A stretch of 64,000 nucleotides of DNA, from contig JAMYGW020000002.1 of assembly GCA_025617375.2 (NCBI GenBank), positions 434,001 to 498,000 of the forward strand, given 5' to 3'. Position 1 is the first letter of the stretch. Each line of letters opens with the position of its first letter. Below, one piece after another: positions 32,601 to 45,625 of the stretch. This stretch comes from Acarospora socialis. Its lineage: Eukaryota > Ascomycota > Lecanoromycetes > Acarosporales > Acarosporaceae. Below the pieces are notes generated by a model. That model was given only the letters and a program-made list of their open reading frames with translations, was not told the DNA's origin and made no database searches. Position numbers and translations under genes: made by a program.

Positions 32601-34378
32601 CGTCGTCAACGATAGTTCTGTCTGGGAGGCCCAAGGCACAGCGCAAGGTTGGTGGTTGCTGCTGATCGCCACAGCCATGATCCATAAGGTACAGATACCT
32701 TCAGTACAGTACCTACTCGTATCCTTCGCCATGCCATGCCTGATTAAATCCTCACCAACGTCAATACCTAGGTAGCGTCTGGCAGATCCCAGATAAGCGC
32801 TGTGACACCTGCTCGGACCGTAAACCAATCAACCACGACACCACGCGTGCATGAGTGACCCGGCTGGTCGACCGAGTCGCCTCCCTGTCTTTTTGGTTCA
32901 GCCATGAGGGACCCCGCCAATTTAGTGAGGGACCTGCGCCTCAGACCTGCATATTAACGACAGCAGCAGCAAGACCGAAAAGGAAGATGCTTGAACTTCC
33001 ATCTCGCCTGCTGCATCACCGATCTTTCTGCCGGTCTGAGAGATCAGCGAATATCGTTAACGTGATTACTTATTTGCCTCCGTTGAGCTTCTTTCGTCAC
33101 TTCACACCCTCACCCAACACGGCCCGGTCAATTTGCTTAGCCGCGCGAGCCCCGTCTCACAACCGCCCTGCTCCCCCTACACAGTACAAATACGTCCAGT
33201 TATTATTGTTAGTTTTAGACCCTCGTAATCCGTGCATCCTTCTCATGATGTGCTGCTGCTGCCGCGGCCACTGACAAGGGTTTGTTGATTCTGCACCCAT
33301 CGTTCCATCTACTCGGGCGATTATTCAACTCCTGAGTCGCCCTTCTCACCAGTCAGCACAGTAGCCTTGTATCATTGGAGTTGTAAGGTATAATTAAGCC
33401 ACCTGGTCTGAATGGCCGTTGCGGAAGATTGTATCGTTTCTGATTGACGCAGTAGCAGCGCGCCTTGGAGGCTAAAACTGTTCAGCAACCTTTCCGTTGC
33501 CGCGAATCGCCGCCGCAACGCATGGGTCTCGGTCTCTGGTCTGCACTGCGCTGCGCTGCACCGCAGGTGATTGGCAACTGACTTGGTTGGGTTTGGACTG
33601 GCTCGAAATCATAAGGTAAGGTAGGTATTTAGTTCACCCATCGCCAATCCTCGCGCGCGCGGAGAGTCGTTGCAACAACCCACCCCTTTCATCTCACGAT
33701 CCCGTGGTTGGTGGCAATTGTGTTCGAAGTCGCTGTTGATATCGAGGTGAAGAAATATTCGCCATCTACTGTCAGTTCACTCGATATTCCGAATTCATTG
33801 TCATTCTTCCCATCGTCCGGAGGACCTGTCGCGCTTCACCAGCGGCAGACTTAGACGCCTAAGCGACAGATAACCAGTTCGAGGCGAACATAGCATCGAG
33901 TTCACCAGCGCCCGAGGCTCTTGATGCCTGAGCCTCGACATTGGGACCGTCGCCTCGAGGAGTAAAGGAGTGATTGAGGCATATCTTTGCGCCTTCGATT
34001 CCGAGAGCTAAGCGCGCATTACTTCGAAAGCGCACCGAAACTGGCATCATTACCGCTCCATTCCTCACGTTACTGAGGGTCAAGTCCGATCACGGGAGGA
34101 AAGAGCTGGCCAAAAGGAGAAGGAATCGCAGATATCTTCCGATAGAGGGGTGCCGGCGGTTCGTTCTTACTGAACAAGAGCGAGGGAGCTGGTTTAGTTG
34201 AAGCATCTCAACAACGCACGTCATATCGAAGCTCAATCTACTATCGTAGCTGCGTTGCCCATAGAAGCAACAAGCTTTGCGCCAATCAGCTGGAGTCTTA
34301 TGGTGGCGGCAGACAATCAGTTCTCACAATCAAGCTTCGTTGTGGTCAGCGATCACGGTACGACATTCCACGTTTCAA
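29629..34378. other. 4.7 kb intergenic region rich in AAGGTA/TACCTT words
   Basis: No ORF here shows a domain or a convincing splice model. Between about 31740 and 33630 the hexamers AAGGTA, TACCTT and TAGGTA recur unusually often, for example at 31742, 31925, 31966, 32162, 32686 and 33613. The last few hundred bases before 34379 contain upstream ATGs and probably form a long leader of the transcription-factor gene. Non-coding transcripts cannot be excluded from sequence alone. Confidence 0.5.
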
Positions 34379-36680
34379 ATGGCCGCTGTCATATCCAACC
34401 ATCACGGTAATGGTGACATTGCAGAGAAAGATCATGCGACCGAAACTAGTCCCTCGCGTTTCACCGCCGTAAACGGTCGAGAAGCTGCGACGCCGAGCTC
34501 ACATCCTAACGGCAAAGCTACGGAACGACCACAGGTCGAGCAGCGCGAGCCGGGTGATGGGGCCAGCGATTCACAGCGGCCCGCGGAGAGGTTGTCGGTA
34601 AGCACCCAAAGGGACCACTGGACCAAGAACCCCACAAACGGCGACGGAGGACACACGTTTCTACCCACCGGGCCTAATCCTCAGCCGCCAAACAACTTCA
34701 GTTCTAGTTCGACAAATACTAGCCCTCACAAGCGTAAAAGATCAGACTCGGAGGAGCGCCAGACCTCGAGTGCAACCTCATACCACAGTCACAGTATGCC
34801 CAAGAGCCCGGACCAGCGCCGACTGGAGCACGAATCGGAGCAAAATCAGGGGACAGAGGAGACAGAGGTTCGGCTTCAGCGGCAGTCACACTACCGCCAC
34901 GGTAGTCCAAACCACGACGAGAATCGACCGATCCAGTCAAAGTATCCTCCATTAGAAAGTGAGAACCAAGAGCACTCTCAATCAGCGAAAGGATGGTATA
35001 GTCAGGAGATACAGTCGACCAGTCAGCCGTACAATACACAACGGACCGATCCATCTGATATACATTTAGTGGAGAGTCTACAGGGAGAGTCAAGAATGTA
35101 CGAGCAGCATTCGCAGAGAGGTGGAGGCACGGACAGTCCAGAAGATGATGACGAGCAGGGAACACCTCAGCGGTACGCGGAATATGGGACCGGCAACACC
35201 CCACTGTCAGGAGTTGAAGCGGAGCGGAAGCGAAGGAAGAGGGTATTCAGCAACCGAACCAAAACCGGCTGTATGACTTGTAGAAGACGGAAAAAGAAGT
35301 GTGACGAACAGCACCCCGAATGTGAGTTTACACCAAAGTACACGCTTGGAGATTAGGGTCAACTGATCGGGCCAAGGCAACAACTGCCTTCGTGGTGGCT
35401 TCGTCTGTCAAGGATATAACACCAGGAACACGTGGCAAAAGCCATCTAGCAGCAAAGGACCCATACCTCTACAGTCAAAGGACGGCTATCCAGATCCGCA
35501 GACTCACTCATCTCAAAGCAACCTTCAGCCACGTTATAGCAGCGAAATCAACCCCGATATTTATGCGAAACAGCAGCAACCCCATCTCCAGCGGCACAAC
35601 TCGTCGGAAGCTAGGAAAATTAGACCGATCATGATAGAAGAGGATCGAGAACAGACACAATTGGTCCCGAGTCCGACACGCTCGAGTTCGAGGTTACCAT
35701 GGTCGAAGCCGACCTGGCCCAATCCAGGGAATCCGTCCTACCTTTCAGAGACCCTACCGAAAACGGACTACCGTGGTGTTCCACCACTTCACGAACTATC
35801 TCGTGAACACCATAGCAGCTCCACTCCATCATCTGAATCCACGGTCCATCGCTCATACTTACCAGCTAACATGGTCAGCCCACAGAGTCACTCGGCCCAA
35901 GCTGCCGCGCAACTCGCGCTCCAGCACACTAGTGCACTCCGACCCGCCCCGCATCGAATGGAGCGCACGGAGAAGGAGAAGATGCTGGCAGGCGAACTCT
36001 ACCGACCCTTCAACCCGATCCTACTCGAAGAACGTGAACGGTGCAAAGCAGCCGTCTGGCGCTTCAACAACTCCACCAACCCCAACCTCGGTGTCAGCCG
36101 CGAAGAGCGTGCAAGACTTTTCCGTGAAATCTTACAACCATCTTCACATAACTCCCACCACAGCGGAGGCAGTGGCGCCGGTACACCAGGTTCGATCAGC
36201 TCAGTTTCCCCGGCAGGAAGTGTCGGCGAGCGCGTCGTTGTTGAAGCGCCTTTCACCTGTGACTACGGTTACAACATCTCCATCGGCGACGACGTTCTCA
36301 TTTCCGCGAACTGCACCATCACCGACACCTGCAGCGTGCGCATTGGCTCCAGGTGTGTGATCGGACCGAACGTGAATTTTCAAGGGGGCACGCTCCCTAT
36401 CGATCCGGCCAAGCGGAAAGGAAGTCAGGGTCCGGCCATGGGAAATGCCATTACCATCGAGGACGACTGTTGGATCGGATGTCGCGCCATCATCATGCCA
36501 GGTGTTACAATTGGACGGTGTAGTACGGTTGCAGCGGGAAGCGTTGTTACGAAGGTAAGTTTTCGAAACGACTGTATGAGGCGAACTACATTGTCGCTGA
36601 CTTTCATTCAGAGTATTGGCGCTTTCATCGTCTCAGCTGGTAACCCGGCCGAACCAATACGAGGTGTCGAGCGAGAATAA
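34379..36680 (+). CDS. Zn2Cys6 DNA-binding domain fused to Mac/hexapeptide acetyltransferase-like domain
   Basis: Exons 34379-35321, 35377-36554 and 36612-36680 total 2190 bp, giving 729 residues. Residues 1-290 are disordered and rich in Ser, Gln and His. A Zn2Cys6 binuclear cluster follows at about 300-330 (CMTCRRRKKKC, CDEQHPEC, then NNCLRGGFVC, split by intron 1). After another disordered stretch comes a maltose-acetyltransferase (Mac) domain, EKMLAGELYRPFNPILLEER. A left-handed beta-helix of hexapeptide repeats ends the protein (ISIGDDVLISANCTI, DDCWIGCRAIIMPGVTIG, VSAGNPAEPIRGV). In active NodL/LacA/Maa enzymes the catalytic histidine lies in a THPLD-like motif; here that position reads GTLPIDP, so the histidine appears replaced. 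I infer a transcription regulator with a possible ligand-sensing rather than catalytic C-terminus. Confidence 0.88.
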
Positions 36681-37316
36681 ATACGTCTAACATCACCATC
36701 CACATTCCTATTCCTCACTCTATCCCTCCGTTCAGACCTTTTGGATCAACAATCTCCAACGGCTCCCACTTTTGCTCGACATACGCTCTGTTCCTCTCAA
36801 CATTACCGTGCCGCAGCACATCGCTTCCTCCCTGTTCTCAATACCAAGAAATCGGTTAGACCGGAGTTTTGCTGGGCGAAACCAAACCAAGCCCAAAATC
36901 TACTGAAGTTATCTGCCATGCGATGTTATACTAGCTTTACACGTCATGTTATAATCGCACATGCATGTCTTGTATGTTGATTTGGTCGTTCCCTTTTGCA
37001 GAATAATATACCCATTGCTTTATTTCGTCATATGATTGATGTTCGCTATCGTTAGGGTTTCTTTACTCGTTATCTGAATGGGCTTTTGAGCTGGACTCCT
37101 AGGATGCGGCCAACGAGTCGAGGGATGTAGAGGGCGTCATGAGGCGAGGGGGGCGAGGAATGAATTATGTCCTATCATACAGTAGCTATGTCAGCAAAAG
37201 ACCATGTACGATAAACGGCTTACTCACCCACCATCTCCTTATACCTCCTCTACAGAAACGTCATCTTATTCGCTCTCTCCTCCGTACAACAAACCATCCG
37301 CTCCACACTCTCCCGG
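36681..37316. other. intergenic, 3' flanks
   Basis: 3' flank of the regulator gene and of the dehydrogenase relic. No gene or repeat recognised. Confidence 0.5.
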
Positions 37317-38720
37317 TCACCCCAACACCGCCTCCAAAATCCCCAACACCTGCCCCTTCTCCCTCAAGGGCACCGGACTCGTCCGACACCACTCATCCCG
37401 CAAACTATTCTCCGCCAACGCATCCAACTTGTCCCGCCCGACACCCACCTCCCTCAGCATCCTCGGCAACCCCAACGCACGAGTCACTGCATCGAACACA
37501 TCACCCAACTCCGTCCTCCCCTACACCACCCCCCTCCCCCCACAACGTCCCCGCCACCCGCCCCTGCCTCTCCCCATTCACCCGCGCAGTCAAACTTACA
37601 CACCGCCGGCAACAGCACGCAGCTCGTCTCCCCATGCCCGACGCCCACCGGTTCCAACTGATGTCTCATCCTATGACTCCCCCCCAACGGCACCCCGCGC
37701 CGCACGGCTCTCATGGCTTCCAGTACGCCCATCTGGTACTCGTGTCGCGGCCCCTCGTCCCCCGGATCGGCTTCACACGCTAACAGTGCCTGCACGAGGA
37801 GTCCCAGCCCGTGCTCGGCGGCCGCGTCCGCGTCGCGCGTGCTGGACAGCAAGTAGAGGGTCTCGATGCTGTGGTTGATGGCGCGGACGCCGGTGGAGAA
37901 CCAGATTGAGAGCGGGTTGAGGGTCGCGAGGCGGGGGGGAGAGGATGATGAGGAGCGGGCCGGCGCTGGGGGCGGGGAGAGGTGTTTGTGGTGGGTCGTG
38001 TCGTGCGTGCCGCCGCCCGGGAGGGGGGGGCCGTATTCGCCGCCGGAGAGGGAGGTGGGGATGCTGAGGATGGGGATGGTGGGCGGTGGATGGGGTGCGG
38101 CTTGGAGATGGGGGAAGTGGGGGAGGCCAGGTGAGGGAAAGGAATCGTGGAGGCGGTGGCGGAGTTGGCGAGGGCATGTGGGGTGCGATGGTGAGCGTGT
38201 TGTTAGCTTCTTTCCGTCTTCGTCGTCCTAGAGGAAGCTGAGTGGCTCCTGGTGTTGGTGCGGTATCGTACCAAAGCCACGATCTTCGCCCATCCGTCAG
38301 ACTCCCCGCCCCCCAGTGTCACCAGCAGATCCGCTCTCCTTTCCCTCGCCGCGTGCACGATTCCTAGTGTCTCGCTGAACAGGTTATACGGCTTCGTGCC
38401 GATCCGAGTGCCGACGAACTTCTCTCCCAGTGCAGACTGTAAGTCGCGCAGGGCGTCGGTGTTTCGCGCCAAGGAGGCGGAGGAGATGATGTAGACTCGT
38501 GAGGCGTGGAAGGTGGTGTCGACATGTTCGCGGCAGGCTTGTGGGGAGGGCAATCCATGGGAGATTTTGGGAACGGCGTGGGGTGGAAAACCGGGGAGAA
38601 GGATTTCTTGGGGGTTGATGGTGGTCCTTCTGAGCGGGATGTATCTGTAGGGCTTGGGATGCAGATCATTTGGCGAGGCATTCGTTGTGGGGGATCCTTG
38701 CGCGCAACGGGCCGTAATGA
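37317..38720 (-). pseudogene. iron-containing alcohol dehydrogenase / maleylacetate reductase, frameshifted
   Basis: Family text runs in order along the minus strand but in changing frames. N-terminal HASRVYIISSASLARNTDAL lies at about 38510. ADLLVTLGGG lies near 38320. After a likely intron comes SGGEYGPPLPGG near 38050, then STGVRAINHSIETLY near 37890 and GVGHGETSCVLLPAVCKF near 37590. The C-terminal ALAENSLRDEWCRTSPVPLR ends at 37317. The metal-binding histidines (GGSH..H..GVGHGE) are still present. The NAD-binding GGGSLTDGAKI is rewritten by a +1/-1 pair as GGGESDGWAKI, and at least three further frame changes occur. Such enzymes reduce maleylacetate in aromatic breakdown. Either the gene is dead or homopolymer errors in the GC-rich assembly imitate death. 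Confidence 0.75.
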
Positions 38721-39026
38721 CCCGTTCCGGCGCCTTTTGGTTGGATACAGCACCATTATGGTTCCAAGAGTGGGTTTATATTGGTGAGTTCAGGAGCAGA
38801 GAAATGTATCAATGGTCCTAAGACTTTCCTCCTGTTAACGTGCTAATAACTCGCTTGGGCCCGTGCTGTCCAAGATGAGTTGGAGGAACAGCCCGAATTC
38901 ATGAACGCTATTGAACTTCTCTTGGAACGAGTAACGAGACACGAAGAATGCTCATCAGAGAAGCTCGAGCAACGAACGCCCCATCCGCCCACTCGTCGCA
39001 GCCATACGGACTTGCCGTGCGTGCTA

Positions 39027-39789
39027 TCAAACATCAGCAAGCTTCCTCTTCTGCACCTTGCTCTGCTTCGCTGCACAAATATTCGCAGGGTTGCTGTGCT
39101 CGTGGTATTGGCAAATGTCCTTCTCGTATGGCGCCACCTCACCCGGAAGCCGACGCGGAAGTCTGGATGCATTGAGTAACGCAATCTGGAGAACGAGCTC
39201 GCTTGGAAAGGTTTTTAGATTCTCTTGAACCCATTCTGGGTCCGAATCGAACGCAAACATAGCCACCAAAAGCCGCCGCAGAGGAGACTCGGAAGGGGTG
39301 TTATCGTAGACGTACTCAATATCTGCGAAGCTGGGCAATTCAGTGTCGGGGCGGACAAGGACATCGACAGCGTCGTTTTGGAGGGATGGCATTCCGAATC
39401 TGTCTGCGAGAATATAGATCTTGACGAGATCTGAGCACCAATGTCTAGTAGGTTCCGTGTCGTCCTTCGTGAGCTTTTGAGTGTAAAGCCAACGTTCTAC
39501 AATCTCGAAAATCTTCACATCCTGATCTGATAGCTCAACTATACTCTTGGCGGACTCAACGAAAGAACCAGTCAAGGCAGCCTTGAAGTACGAAGAATAA
39601 TGGCAGAGGCGCTCTTTGTGCATAACGAAACGGATGTAGCTCAGGTCCAACTTTGATTGTTACCATAGACTGGTGGAGCATACTGCGCAGCTGTTAGCTT
39701 CATGCTTAAGAACCGGATATAGTGTCAAGATTATACTGGAAAGCGTGATGTGAAGTAGGGCAACCCTCCGGAGCATCTTCAAGAGACAT
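39027..39789 (-). pseudogene. BTB/POZ domain protein with one frameshift
   Basis: Exon 1 (39789-39737) starts MSLEDAPEGCPTSHHAF. It joins across a 54 bp intron to exon 2 beginning MLHQSMVTIKVGPE, the first BTB strand. One base later than expected the frame becomes YIRFVMHKERLCHYSSYF and stays open to the stop at 39027. A single extra base near 39640 therefore separates the first strand from the rest of the fold. The C-terminus has DICQYHEHSNPANIC, shared with the paralogue at 41391. If translation starts at the internal ATG at 39623, a 198-residue protein lacking the first strand would be made. It may be a recent pseudogene or an assembly error. BTB proteins of this fungal type have unknown partners. 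Confidence 0.72.
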
Positions 39790-41390
39790 TGTCGCCAGAA
39801 GGAGCAGAACCGATCCGTTGCATTCTTTGTGCCAATCTTGGGGTGGTGGTGATTTCGAAACTCGGGTTGAAGTGATGAGGCTATCTAAACTGGAAGCTGC
39901 AACGGCAACCTACTTGGAGACGAACTGTCTGCTAGAGCTATACTCAGTCTTTGCCTAGTAGATTCTCAAAGTGAGTTTAGACTAACCTACGCTGGAATCG
40001 AAGTAGTCTCGGCGATGAGTCTTGGACGCATCTTAGTAGTGATATCGAGATGCAAGGTACTGAGGCAACAAGTAATATACTTCACGCGATCAAACACGTA
40101 GATGTGTCTCCAAAGCTAGACTACTGATTTATCTGTTTCCACTACCGTTCTCGTCTCACTTCCACTTTCACTTTCACTTTCACTTTCCCAAGACATGTGT
40201 CAAGCCTCTCCAAAGCCTGAAGCCTGTACTGCTAATTTATTTAAACTCGATAGTTTCATGTTTCGGTCAACAGACTTGAACTTCTGCTGCCACTGTGCAC
40301 AGGTGCTCTAGCTCCTGCTCTGCGACTTGCACTGCCAACCTCAACACTTTTGTTGCTGCGTAGAAGAGCTCGATTTCTATACCGACACAATAACTATCTC
40401 AAGCCCCAGCGCTAACTTCACGCTCAAGAACATTTCACCTCACTTCTCTATCATTAAGGACAGTATCCGTAAGACCACCGTATCACTATGGCAAGTCGAT
40501 TTCTGTTGATTAGCAATGCACAGTCATATATGATTGCCTTTGCGAGAACGTCAGTATCTCAGTCGATAGCCAGACAGGAAAAGCAGGATGATTCATAGCA
40601 GCCAAAACAGAAGAGGACCCTTACCAGGAAACGAATTTTTAGTCTCTATTTTCTAGACTTCAAACACGGAACTCGCAGGGATTATACACCAAAGCACTTT
40701 GTCTAGAAGTCCGGTCCGTAGGCATGATCCTTGAATACGCTGGATCGAGGAGACTACCCACAAGAGGGAATGTGAGCAGAGAGGACAAGTGGTCGAGAGA
40801 CAACTGGCGGGGCTGCGAGTCTGTTGAACTGGAACTTTGGAATCAAGAGTTGCTCTGAATATAGCAGTCGGATAGCAATTGCAACATCTCCTCCAGGCCT
40901 TCCAAGAATGTGGGAGAAAGTGGTGGACAGTAAGCGAAGGAAGAAGTAGTCAACCTGGAAGGTGTGAGGTCGAGTGAAGCGATGACATAAGGTAATCTCT
41001 AGCCTATCTTATCTTATCTCATTATTGACGACGCTCTCCTTTGTAGATATCAATTGTGCACAGTTTGATTTCCTAGGATGACCATCTAGAGCTTAAGATT
41101 TTCTAGAGGTTCTGAAAATTTACTCAATGCAATGGAAATGGCTACATCAGATGATGTAAACAAGAAAATGATGAATCAGGTCAATGTTCAAGCTTCTGTT
41201 CCATTCACTTTTCTCATTGATGCACTCTTACTGGACAGATTTCTACACATGAAACCACTTTCCAAGTCTCTCACCTCAGTGTGCTATGACAGCACCATTC
41301 CCTTAAATCATTGATTTGTCACCTTTCATTAGGCTCGCTGCTGGCTTCGGTCTAGCGGTCATTGCTTCCTTCTACGTCACACCGAGCTCA
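39790..41390. other. intergenic between divergent BTB paralogues
   Basis: The 1.6 kb shared upstream region of the two divergent BTB genes. It holds a short (ACTTTC)4 microsatellite at about 40161-40186 and a GATA-site cluster at 41005-41020. Small ORFs at 40327 and 41132 show no recognisable content. Confidence 0.5.
41005..41020. promoter_or_regulatory. cluster of GATA-factor sites
   Basis: TATCTTATCTTATCTC reads on the other strand as overlapping AGATAAGATAAGATA, giving three HGATAR sites in 16 bases about 370 bp upstream of the BTB start codon. Fungal GATA factors of the nitrogen, iron and light type bind such clusters. Function is inferred only. Confidence 0.4.
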
Positions 41391-42147
41391 ATGTCCAAAC
41401 CCAGCGTCGCCATGGCAGCTTCTACTGCCGATCAAAAGTCACTTCCAGCCAAGTCTAAGAGACCTCTATTCGTGTAAGTGTGTCTTCAATACCCACACTC
41501 TGTACAATGTTGACCTAAATCCCAGGTCTCAGGGTACCGTCACTATCAAAGTCGGCCCGGAGGAGCGCAGTTTCACCGTTCACAGAGACCTGCTAAGACA
41601 TCAATCACCTTATTTTGATGGCGCTCTAGGCGGCGGTTTCAAGGAGTCCAAAGAGAATCTGATTCTTCTACCGGAAGACAATCCTGACGTGTTCGAACTG
41701 TTCGTCAACTGGTTATACGCCCAACGCTTTAATCAAGAGAACGAAGAAAACGGGTTGATGATCTGGAGGAACTTGGCTGAGCTCTACGTCTTCGCTGACA
41801 TGCGAGGAGTCTCGCTTCTTAAGGATGCTCTCATTAGCGTCTTCGTCAAACGCCTCAAACAACGTTCGGCGGTGGACAGACACCGGGTTTTGTTGCAGTT
41901 ACCATACATTTACGCAAACACTACGGCAAAGTGTCTGCTGCGGAAGCTACTTGTTGACTACGTCATCTTCGATGCTTTCAAAGACTCCAAGTTGAAGAAA
42001 TTTAAGGAGCACTTGACCACAGAGTTTCTGGTGGAAGTCATTGAGCAGATGAAAGAAAAGGCCGGAGACCGCTCATCTCATGCACCTTACAGCCAAAGTA
42101 CCTGTAAATACCATGAGCACAGTATCGGGCAACCGTGCGACACCTAG
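41391..42147 (+). CDS. BTB/POZ domain protein
   Basis: Exons 41391-41473 and 41526-42147 (52 bp intron) give 234 residues. The start MSKPSVAMAASTADQ is followed by the BTB fold: GTVTIKVGPEERSFTVHRDL at about residues 30-50, SPYFDGALGGGFKESKE, and NPDVFELFVNWLYAQRF. An alpha-helical tail ends in CKYHEHSIGQPC. The intron lies in phase 2 just before the first BTB strand, as in the opposite-strand gene ending at 39027, which supports paralogy. BTB domains mediate dimerisation and often Cullin-3 binding, but no partner domain is present here. Confidence 0.87.
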
Positions 42148-43285
42148 GCTACAATTCTTAGCATTAGAAGCTGGCGAGGAGACGAATCGGTGCAGTAATG
42201 AGTGGAGGTTGTCATCTGCGCTAGACCAAAGTTGCTGAAATCGGTCCTGGGCAGAGAAATATTGGGCAGAAGGGCCTGTTGCATCACCGATACAACAAAA
42301 GTACAATCAGACGGAGCTTAAGGGGATCTCTCAACGCCCCAACATACCGGGACAGTTTTGGCCGTCTTCACATCAGAGTACATATTCTCCTCAACGAAAT
42401 ATAGATTGGTAAATCAAACCTGTCAATCATTCTCCAAACCTCAGCAACAAGGATTGCTCGAGTTTTTACAACAATTCAAAATCTCTACTTCCTTCCTTGT
42501 CTTCTTCCCTGCTTCCTTCGTCCCTCCTTCCTCTCCTCCCCACGCCCCCTCTCTCTCGCCCACGTTGCTCCTCACTCGTATTGCCATGCGCACACTCTAA
42601 TATACCCAATACTAGATTGCCTCTACCTATGTACCATTTAGGCTTCAAGTACTACCATACCCCTTCCTCCTAACTTTCCATCAGACCATTACACGCACAT
42701 CACCCAGTCGGTACCCGTTCACTCCCACTACGTGCCCTGACTCCGAGCCCCGCGCCTTTCTAACGGCCCTGAGCACCCTTCCTCGCCTGCAACAATACGT
42801 ACACGTCAGAACCCATTCTGTGCTTACCTTGAAGAACCCGAGATACACACCTGCTTCTGAGGGTTATGAAGTACTGCGTACTATACCTCGTCTAAGATCA
42901 TGGTTGAGGAGATTGAATTGAGATTCCGTTGTGAGTGTCTAGAAGAGTGAATGGTTCTTATGAGATATGTTAGGTTTCGAAGTCAGCGCCGGATGTGCGA
43001 AGGGGAACACGATGTAGTATGAAAACTAATCTTGGATCGGAAATCATCCTATCGGAAAGTGATACCCTGATTTTTGTAACGACGAAGATCTAAGGTTTCT
43101 CTATGCTTTTTCAACAACAGTAGCCTTTGACTCTCGCATAAAATACACTATTCAGGGCCAAATCTACAAGCCATCACATTCGAATGCACAAGTCCTCTCC
43201 AGCTATGCTTTTCCTCAACTTCTCCCCATGATCACCCATCCTCAAACGCCAACCAGCTAGATCCAACCCAGACCCACGCAGCAAA
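42148..43285. other. intergenic, convergent 3' flanks
   Basis: No gene recognised between the convergent BTB and HEM2 genes. A C/T-rich run lies at about 42480-42560. No tRNA-like cloverleaf was found by eye. Confidence 0.5.
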
Positions 43286-44466
<1,181 letters not shown>

Positions 44467-45625
44467 GGAGTAGGCTGTTTAGGATCTGATCGGAAGGAAC
44501 TGATAGCCTAGTATCGAGTTGACAATTGAAAGCTTCTTCTGGAAGTACGCTGACAGCCTCGAGCAATAGGTGTTGTAAGCTATGCGTGGCGGAAAATATG
44601 AGCGAAGCCGAGGAAGCAGTGAGGTGTATAAGTCGTTGTGTGTTGTTCGAGTAAGCAAGAGTTGGATTGAACGAAGCTATTCGCAGAGTTTGGAGTTATA
44701 TCAACCAGGTTGCGAATTATAACTCAATCAATTGAAGCTGAGGAATCGAGTGGTCTCCCTCGGCCTCCGTTGAAAGGAGGCGAAATAATGTAGCTTAGCG
44801 GCGTTGTGTCAGCTGAAAGCCATCCACGCTGATTGGCTCGTTTTGTACGGGTTCCGGCGCAAGCCTATCGACACCTCCCTCCGAACCACCAACGCTCAAC
44901 CACCTTTCAAAAACTACAATGCCTGCCTTACAGGTATAGGTGCAGAATCACAATTATTTCTTTGTGCGATCTGACAGTCGCTTTTTCTCTGCATTCTAAC
45001 ATGGTTCCACTAAGCAGGTAGTGACATGCTTTTCACCTCGACGATCTTGCCCTAACTTCTACACTTATTTATGGCTTGAGCAAGAGATATCCAGGTCTCA
45101 CCCTGAATGAGCGTAGCTTAACCGGTGGATATAGTCAGTTTCAACGCGACTTCTATGATCATACAAGGCTGTGACTTTGACTTGTTCGTTGAGGTATACT
45201 CTATGCCCACAACAGGATTCACCGTGTTCACTGAAGCTTGTCCTCCAACTACCTAGTGTGCAAGCTCTAGTTTTGGATCCATCTGGGAAGTCTTGCGATC
45301 TTAAGAGTAATTAGAGCAGCAGACCTACTTCAAATGTGATATGTTGAGGGAAACATGATCAAGTGTCCACCAGACACTTGCCCTTTCCTTTAGATGATAG
45401 CCATTCCATTTCCTCTACCTCGTTCACACGTGACTATCATGGTGACATTGGACTTAAACGAGACACTCCTTCCATTTCCTGTCTGATGTTTTGAGCACTC
45501 GGAAAGTCTTTACATGCTAAGGTGTCTATCGGTTATATCTCTGTCCTATCACCCTTCCAATCATCTCGGAGCTACCTTGGAGTGGAAATGTGAAGAGTAC
45601 ATCAGCCCTCTATTCGTTGAACCAA
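44467..45625. other. intergenic, divergent promoter region
   Basis: Upstream region shared by HEM2 (minus) and the unknown gene (plus). No ORF of substance and no repeat seen. Confidence 0.5.
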
